Shown: piece after piece, positions 62,315-64,000 of the stretch
Numbering within the stretch: position 1 is the first letter of the stretch
Layout of the letters: each line of letters begins with the position of its first letter
NCBI RefSeq assembly: GCF_905163445.1
Contig: NC_053189.1
Coordinates: forward strand, 14,340,001 to 14,404,000
DNA length: 64,000 nt
Direction of reading: 5' to 3'
Source of the DNA: Pararge aegeria
Taxonomy: Eukaryota > Arthropoda > Insecta > Lepidoptera > Nymphalidae
The notes under the pieces: generated by a model
The model's database searches: none
Seen by the model: the letters and a program-made list of their open reading frames with translations, nothing else
Told to the model about the DNA's origin: nothing
Position numbers and translations under genes: made by a program

Positions 62315-63065
62315 CACCACATTTTAGTTATTTTCACAGCATTATGTCCTACGGCATACTATTATGGGGTAATGCTGCTGATATTGATTCTATTTTTGTA
62401 CTGTGAAGAGGGCTATTCGTGCAATATATAAAATGGGCCCAAGAGAGTCTTTAAGAGATAAATTTAAAGAAGCTAAAACGATGACGGTGCGTAATAAATA
62501 CATATTTGAAAATTTAATTTATGTACATAGAAATATAACAAAATTTAAAAAGAAAATGGACGGTAACAATATTAATATTAGAAGTAAAAATAAACTTTTA
62601 GTGCAGTTTACTAGGCTGCATAAAATTAGTAATTCATATAAGGGTAATTGTATATCATTTAATAACAAATTACCAAATGAAATCCTTAAGATGTCTCTCA
62701 ATAAGTTCAAAGTTTATATTAAACGTAAGCTTATAGGAAATGCCTATTATAATATTAAGGACTACATGTACGGTAAAAAAACTTGGGTATGAATTGCTCT
62801 AACTTCATAGCTAAACATTTACTCGACTGTGTGATGGTGATAACAAAAAAAAACCTGGCTAAGTTTGTTGTGGGTTTTTCTTAGACCAGGACGCGTATGG
62901 AACCCTCCTAGCTTTAGTTTTAAGTTAAGGAATGCTAACTGCATTCCTTAACTTAAAACTACCAACACCATTACCTAACATTAGCGTTAACATGCAAGTT
63001 AACAACAAGTGCCTGCCTGTGATAGGGTCTACGTTAATAAAACATTTCTGAATTTAAATTTGAAT
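62315..63065 (+). pseudogene. L1 LINE RT C-terminus and 3' UTR, longest remnant
   Basis: FSYFHSIMSYGILLWGNAAD and IDSIFVL end at an early TGA. One base after the expected CAG is missing, so the frame shifts into KRAIRAIYKMGPRESLRDKF (about 62403). This runs 120 or so codons through VRNKYIFENLIYVHRNITKF, NKLLVQFTRLHKISNSYKGN, YNIKDYMYGKKTWV to the natural stop at 62790. The order matches the post-palm C-terminus of Jockey/CR1-group LINEs. The 3' UTR follows (GTGATGGTGATAACAAAAAA, AAGTTTGTTGTGGGTTTTTC). It carries a 20-bp fold-back at 62916-62960 and ends TAATAAAACATTTCTGAATT. The RT catalytic core and endonuclease are missing; one deletion breaks the rest. No other ORF in the window could mobilise it. 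Confidence 0.88.
62916..62960. repeat. Perfect palindrome in L1 3' UTR, 20-bp arms
   Basis: AGTTTTAAGTTAAGGAATGC is followed by the loop TAACT and its exact complement GCATTCCTTAACTTAAAACT. Confidence 0.97.
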
Positions 63066-63345
63066 ATTAAGAAGGATTTACATGCCTCAGTCGTACGCAC
63101 TGTTACAATGAGTCATTTACCATCAAGGAAGTAAAAGTGTTAAATGATCTTCCACGTGACATTTTTAATTTATTTGACATTATTAATTTATTTTATATAT
63201 GTACTGTTTTTGTAATTATTAATATGTATGTATATTTTTAAAACTTTGCGCACCGTTATAAAGATTCACATGTGAGTCAATTCCTGATAATGGTTGCCTG
63301 GAAGAAATCAATATAAGTTATAAGGCCTTTGTTACACAAATTTAA
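63066..63345 (+). mobile_element. L7 LINE 3' part
   Basis: GTTGCCTGGAAGAAATCAAT and TTATAAGGCCTTTGTTACAC fit the L7 3' UTR. Upstream, a plus frame reads ESFTIKEVKVLNDLPRDIFN, a plausible LINE C-terminus. That link is uncertain. Confidence 0.45.
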
Positions 63346-63411
63346 ATTACTTGTTTTCTTTATCTATCTCTCTGTTGTTCTTGTATGCAGTAAATTATTA
63401 TTGATTAACAC

Positions 63412-63534
63412 TGTGGAGAACTCTCAGGCACGCAATTAAAACGCACATAGCTTAGAAAAGTTGGAGGCGCGTGCGAGAACTCGGCCTACCCGAAATTGAA
63501 GCCGGCATCCTAACCACTAGGCTATCACGGCTTT
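63412..63534 (-). mobile_element. SINE B 5' part with internal deletion
   Basis: On the minus strand CCGTGATAGCCTAGTGGTTA, GGATGCCGGCTTCAATTTCG and TGTGCGTTTTAATTGCGTGC are joined, missing the AAGGAAAACATC block. Confidence 0.8.
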
Positions 63535-63714
63535 GGGTATTTGATATTCTCTCCTCTTCTTCTTTCCCAATAACAGGTATCTAAGTGGTAAGTTCTTAAC
63601 ATAATATTAAACTGCTTTAGCTCTACCTCTTTATAAAGACTAATACACTTTAACTTTTTAATAGTGTTTTTACCTCAACCTAGGAGGAAATATATCAAAT
63701 AGCTACATCTTTAA

Positions 63715-63800
63715 AATGCATATAAAGTTTTCGGAACTAGCAGGTCGAACCTGCATTTCTCCGGCTATCGCGACCTGAGTGCTCGCCGGAGCTTTTAATA
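63715..63800 (-). mobile_element. tRNA-like SINE head (family G), copy 2
   Basis: On the minus strand AGCTCCGGCGAGCACTCAGG and AGAAATGCAGGTTCGACCTG show a B-box-like GGTTCGACC. It shares CCTGAGTGCTCG-type and AAAATGCATATAAA segments with 1357-1433. Confidence 0.5.
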
Positions 63801-63944
63801 CATTAACTAAAATATTTTTTTGTAACTATTTTTTTACACTGGCACTTGTAGCTCTGTATTTTAGATTAAACGCGCGCGTGTCTTTTAATAAATATTTGTA
63901 GTGGACAAGGCGATTTTTGACCCTTAGAACATCGGGGTCGGGTT

Positions 63945-64000
63945 CGAACTCGGCATGGGCTTCGGCCTTGGCTAGTTACCACCCTACCAACAAAGACGGC
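63945..64000 (+). mobile_element. SINE C fragment at window edge
   Basis: GGCATGGGCTTCGGCCTTGG is followed by CTAGTTACCACCCTACCAAC and AAAGACGGC. The preceding GGTCGGGTTCGAACTCGG is a B-box-like piece. The element continues beyond the window. Confidence 0.75.

Overview
This window looks like a non-coding stretch of a lepidopteran nuclear genome, probably a nymphalid butterfly. The base composition is AT-rich. I find no complete host gene, no operon-like spacing and no intact long ORF. About half of the sequence can be assigned to interspersed repeats of types I know from butterflies and moths. The order is inferred from these repeats; genus cannot be fixed from sequence reading alone.

Repeat families are named here and reused in the entries. 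SINE A is tRNA-derived: box A TGGCGCAGTGGG, box B GGTTCGATTCC, and a tail containing GCTAGATGGCGATGTGTG; it resembles the butterfly Metulj-type SINEs. SINE B has a head TGATAGCCCAGTGGG, box B GAGTTCGAATCCC, a body with GAAGGAAAACATCGTGAGGA and a (GATGAT)n tail. SINE C has box A TGGCGCAACGGTGAGCGC, box B GGTTCGATTCCCGGCAGGG, a body with TTAGCGTTCCGGTGCGATGT and a tail CTGCATCATCACTTACC...AACTTGT. Repeats E and F are dispersed repeats of unknown class. M1, M2 and M3 are small inverted-repeat elements (MITEs); M1 and M2 show 8-bp target duplications as in hAT elements. H marks Helitron-like lepidopteran repeats related to a GCGACTTCGTCTGCGT element. L1 to L8 are non-LTR retrotransposon (LINE) ends, all 5'-truncated and most frameshifted.

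Layout. 1-13 kb: LINE ends, SINEs A/B/C, a 125-bp hairpin, a Helitron-like copy, MITE M3 and a possible small secreted-protein exon on the minus strand at about 12.2 kb. 13-28 kb: mostly unrecognised AT-rich DNA with scattered SINE and LINE pieces and possible conserved non-coding blocks. 28-42 kb: dense nesting. M1 is interrupted by SINE C, itself interrupted by L1 (30.8-31.6 kb). SINE C is interrupted by M2 (37.6-38.2 kb). SINE B is interrupted by SINE A and then by L2 (39.2-40.0 kb). A retroposon with a 15-bp target duplication sits at the head of a SINE (40.8-41.2 kb). 42-50 kb: a CCAAT/E2F-like block, a homeodomain/octamer-rich block, further SINEs and two M1 copies. 50-53 kb: the best candidates for host gene parts, a CpG-rich 5'-exon-like segment with a strong splice donor (50.5-50.7 kb) and an unassigned coding-like exon (52.6-52.8 kb), both on the plus strand. 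53-64 kb: more nested SINEs and LINEs, a CpG-containing possible regulatory block at 58.0-58.3 kb, and the longest LINE remnant (L1, 62.3-63.1 kb).

The strongest biology is in the mobile elements: target-site evidence for two MITE families, a SINE tail shared with a LINE 3' end (a LINE-SINE partnership), and a set of near-perfect short-loop palindromes, two of them inside SINE or LINE ends. All similarity statements come from reading and from recall of family hallmarks; no search was run.
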